NCBI GenBank assembly: GCA_902772945.1
Contig: CACYCU010000060.1
Span: forward strand, 1 to 8,561
DNA: 8,561 bases
DNA from: an uncultured bacterium
Lineage (GTDB): Bacteria; Cyanobacteriota; Vampirovibrionia; Gastranaerophilales; Gastranaerophilaceae
Direction of reading: 5' to 3'
Shown piece after piece: positions 6,717 to 8,561 of this stretch (positions are counted from its first letter, which is position 1; each line of letters opens with the position of its first letter). A model generated the notes under the pieces. It did not search any database and was not told the DNA's origin. It worked only from the letters and a program-made list of their open reading frames with translations. The position numbers and the translations under genes are program-made.

Positions 6717-6736
6717 CATTAATAAAGGAGAGCAAT

Positions 6737-7360
6737 ATGAAAAAACAAGCTTTTACATTGACAGAAGTTCTTTTAACTCTTGCAATAGTAGGAGTTGTGT
6801 CTGCACTAACATTGCCGACACTTATAAATAATTACCAAAACGATATCTACACAACTTCGTTACGAAAGGTGTTTAATGAATTATCGGGTGCTGCAGAACG
6901 ATTTATGGCAGATGAACATATTGATAATTTTTATGAATCAGATATTTTGAGCGAAGACGGAATGAATGAATTCGCAGATAAATATTTAAAAATAGCGACT
7001 AAATGCGGAACAGAATGTTATTCAAATAATGAGTTAAAATCAAGCGAAAAATATCAAGATATGTCAAGAGGAAGCAAAACTGCTCCGCAAGGTACTGTTT
7101 GCTTAAATACTCCGAGCAGCGTTGTTATATGTATGTCAGAAAAAGATAACCATTTATGGTTTGATATTGACACTAACGGCAAAAAAGGCCCTAACACACT
7201 TGGCAGAGATGCATTCAGCTTACAAGTTTATGATAACGGAAATTTAATAAATGAAGACCTTGATGAATATGATCCTGCAAAATGCAAATCGTCAGATTGG
7301 AAAAAAGCAGAGCATTGTGTCGGATTAATTGTAAAAGGTAATTGGAAAATGAATTATTAA
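6737..7360 (+). CDS. Prepilin-type N-terminal cleavage/methylation domain protein (pilin or pseudopilin-like)
   Basis: This 207-residue protein begins with a short basic leader, MKKQA, then F-T-L-T-E-V-L-L-T-L-A and a hydrophobic helix to about residue 29, the type IV prepilin/type II pseudopilin signature. The prepilin peptidase should cut before Phe6, leaving Glu at mature position 5. The residue before the cut is Ala rather than the usual Gly. The soluble part contains six cysteines (90, 94, 122, 132, 183, 194), enough for three disulfides. It also has D-I-D-T-N-G-K-K-G-P-N (143-153), a loop resembling pseudopilin calcium sites and, as I recall, recurrent in Gastranaerophilales prepilin-like proteins. 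No assembly ATPase, platform protein or peptidase is nearby, so it must use machinery encoded elsewhere. It could be a minor pilin, a pseudopilin or a surface protein. ATG 6737 follows AAGGAG by six bases. Confidence 0.87.
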   Translation: MKKQAFTLTEVLLTLAIVGVVSALTLPTLINNYQNDIYTTSLRKVFNELSGAAERFMADEHIDNFYESDILSEDGMNEFADKYLKIATKCGTECYSNNELKSSEKYQDMSRGSKTAPQGTVCLNTPSSVVICMSEKDNHLWFDIDTNGKKGPNTLGRDAFSLQVYDNGNLINEDLDEYDPAKCKSSDWKKAEHCVGLIVKGNWKMNY

Positions 7361-7403
7361 GTTTTGTAAATATATCTTGAGTATATGTTACATATATACC
7401 TCG

Positions 7404-7488
7404 TAGGGGAATACATGAGTATAAACCATTTTCTTTTTCTTTATTTTCTCCTACACACTAACCTTTTACCAAATTGGCCGTTCCCCTA
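7404..7488 (+). other. Complementary 8-base segments enclosing the small ORF; structured 3' UTR or small RNA candidate
   Basis: TAGGGGAA (7404-7411) is the exact reverse complement of TTCCCCTA (7481-7488). In RNA the two could pair over about 70 bases, covering the AGGGG ribosome site and competing with the 5' arm of the terminator, or forming a loop-loop contact with its CCCTAAA loop. The stretch between is C/T-rich and looks unpaired. Just upstream, TATATG-TTA-CATATA (7382-7396) is a further short hairpin. What is seen is the complementarity; a regulatory role is inference. Confidence 0.35.
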
Positions 7489-7489
7489 A
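7415..7489 (+). CDS. Possible 24-residue hydrophobic peptide (uncertain)
   Basis: An ATG at 7415 opens a 24-codon frame that ends with TAA at 7487-7489, inside the loop of the terminator. AGGGG (7405-7409) sits five bases before the ATG, a good ribosome-site spacing. The predicted peptide begins MSINHFLFLYFLL, is rich in Leu and Phe, and ends in a Pro/Trp-containing tail. It resembles short membrane peptides, but the T/C-rich DNA would give Phe and Leu codons by chance. No promoter of its own is clear, so it could be read from the upstream gene's transcript. Not recognised as any known family. Confidence 0.22.
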   Translation: MSINHFLFLYFLLHTNLLPNWPFP

Positions 7490-7497
7490 AGAGCGGC
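7477..7497 (+). terminator. Rho-independent terminator for the + strand transcript
   Basis: GCCGTTC (7477-7483) pairs with GAGCGGC (7491-7497), seven pairs with one G-T wobble, around a 7-base loop, followed by TTTTT (7498-7502). The T-tract lies on the plus side, so it ends the prepilin-like gene transcript (stop at 7360) or a small RNA in between. Read on the minus strand the hairpin has no T-tract, so it is a poor terminator for ftsH. Confidence 0.75.
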
Positions 7498-7504
7498 TTT
7501 TTCG

Positions 7505-8561
7505 TTATCTTTGGTCTTTTACTCTGTTCATAATTTCATCAAACTCTGACGCATCAAGAGTTTCTTTATCTAATAATTCTTTTGAAATAGCTTCTAACAT
7601 ATCTCTGTTTTCGTTAAGAAGTTTTTTAGCCTCATCATATTTTTCATCAACAATGCGCTTCATTTCTTCATCAATTTCAAAAGCTACTTGTTCTGAATAA
7701 TCTCTTTGATGGCCAAAGTCCCTGCCCATAAATACGTTTTCCTGATTTTTTCCGTATGCCATGTTACCTAATTTGTCTGACATACCCCATGCAGTAACCA
7801 TTTTACGGGCAATATTTGTAACGTTAATAAGGTCTTGAGAAGCACCGGTAGACACCCTGTCTTTTCCGTATACAATTTCTTCAGCAGCACGACCGCCTAA
7901 AGAAACAGTAATTTGTGCTAAAAGTTTTGCTTTGTTGGTATGAACTTTTTCATCTTTTGGTTTTGTCCAAGTTACACCAAGAGCGTAACCTCTCGGTATA
8001 ATCGAAACTTTGTGAAGTTCGTCAGAATCATTCAAAAGTCTCGCCAAAAGTGCATGACCTACTTCATGGTATGATGTAAGTTCTTTGTCTTCATCTGTCA
8101 TTACTTTACTTTTCTTTTCAATACCGGCAATAACCCTGTCTATAGAATTATCAATATCTTCCATAGAAATTTGTTCTTGATTATTGCGAGCTGCGAGAAG
8201 TGCTGCTTCGTTTAATAAATTTTGCAAATCAGCACCGGTAAATCCCGGAGTACGTTTTGCAAGAGTTTTCAAATCAACTTCTTCATTAAGCTTTTTATTT
8301 TTAGCATGAACTTTTAGAATTTGTTCTCTGCCTCTTACATCCGGAGCATTAATATAAATTTGTCTGTCAAATCTGCCCGGACGCAAAAGAGCATTATCTA
8401 AAATGTCAGGTCTGTTTGTTGCCGCAATTACAATAATATTTGTATTTTCATCAAATCCGTCCATTTCAACAAGCAATTGATTGAGGGTTTGCTCTCTTTC
8501 GTCGTGTCCGCCGCCTAAGCCTGCTCCTCTTTGACGACCTACAGCATCTATTTCATCAATA
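7505..8561 (-). CDS. ftsH: ATP-dependent zinc metalloprotease FtsH (C-terminal part, 5' end outside the window)
   Basis: The last 351 residues are present, open to the right edge. FtsH is a membrane-anchored hexameric protease that extracts and degrades damaged or unneeded membrane proteins and some cytosolic regulators. Using residue numbers within the fragment, the Walker B I-D-E-I-D is at 1-5 right at the window edge. It is followed by the pore-proximal G-R-Q-R-G-A-G-L-G-G-G-H-D-E-R-E-Q segment. The second region of homology L-R-P-G-R-F-D-R is at 59-66 with its arginine fingers. The protease zinc site H-E-V-G-H is at 165-169, and the third ligand Asp243 lies 78 residues after the first His, as in E. 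coli FtsH. The L-G-V-T-W segment near 194-198 resembles cyanobacterial FtsH. The C-terminal tail is charged and probably helical. A TTG at 8476 is in frame but internal. No good terminator follows on this strand. Confidence 0.97.
   Translation of the reverse strand, partial: IDEIDAVGRQRGAGLGGGHDEREQTLNQLLVEMDGFDENTNIIVIAATNRPDILDNALLRPGRFDRQIYINAPDVRGREQILKVHAKNKKLNEEVDLKTLAKRTPGFTGADLQNLLNEAALLAARNNQEQISMEDIDNSIDRVIAGIEKKSKVMTDEDKELTSYHEVGHALLARLLNDSDELHKVSIIPRGYALGVTWTKPKDEKVHTNKAKLLAQITVSLGGRAAEEIVYGKDRVSTGASQDLINVTNIARKMVTAWGMSDKLGNMAYGKNQENVFMGRDFGHQRDYSEQVAFEIDEEMKRIVDEKYDEAKKLLNENRDMLEAISKELLDKETLDASEFDEIMNRVKDQR

Overview
The window is AT-rich and densely packed. It looks like chromosomal DNA of a Gram-negative-type (diderm) bacterium, probably a non-photosynthetic relative of the cyanobacteria such as Gastranaerophilales/Vampirovibrionia ('Melainabacteria'). 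The reasons are the combination of genes and their style. There is a secreted three-SLH-domain envelope protein, an LptB ABC ATPase followed by one LptF/LptG-type permease (the single-permease layout I recall from cyanobacteria), and a prepilin-like protein with an FTLTEVLLTLAIVGVV N-terminus and a D-x-N-G-x-K-G-P-N motif. An FtsH protease also carries a cyanobacteria-like LGVTW stretch. The lineage is inference from protein style, not from a marker gene.

Layout, left to right. (1) 1-939 (+): C-terminal half of a DHA2/EmrB-type drug exporter cut by the window edge. A strong terminator hairpin (955-979) separates it from the convergent next gene. (2) 994-3024 (-): a 676-residue secreted protein with a very cysteine-rich N-terminal region, three SLH domains and an uncharacterised C-terminal half. 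(3) 3203-3982 (+): a lipoprotein amino-acid-type substrate-binding protein with no transporter genes beside it. (4) 6626 down to 3985 (-): a tight three-gene operon, lptB, an LptF/LptG-family permease and a secreted phosphodiester-glycosidase (NAGPA-domain) protein. Both junctions have the same TAATATG stop/start arrangement. (5) 6737-7360 (+): a prepilin-like secreted protein, divergent from lptB. (6) 7361-7504: a 144-base gap with a + strand terminator, a possible 24-codon hydrophobic ORF and a matching pair of 8-base complementary segments. (7) 7505-8561 (-): C-terminal part of the FtsH membrane protease, cut by the right edge.

Functionally this is mostly an envelope neighbourhood: LPS (or related glycolipid) export, a probable SLH-type link between wall and outer membrane, a pilin/pseudopilin-like protein, drug export, solute capture and membrane-protein quality control. 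The only multi-gene unit is the lpt operon. The others look monocistronic and alternate in strand. Three sigma-70-like promoters with 17-base spacers can be read, all predicting very short 5' leaders.

I see no mobile element, CRISPR array, tRNA or rRNA. The least explained parts are the NAGPA-domain protein coupled to the lpt genes, the Cys-rich SLH protein, and the small structured gap before ftsH.
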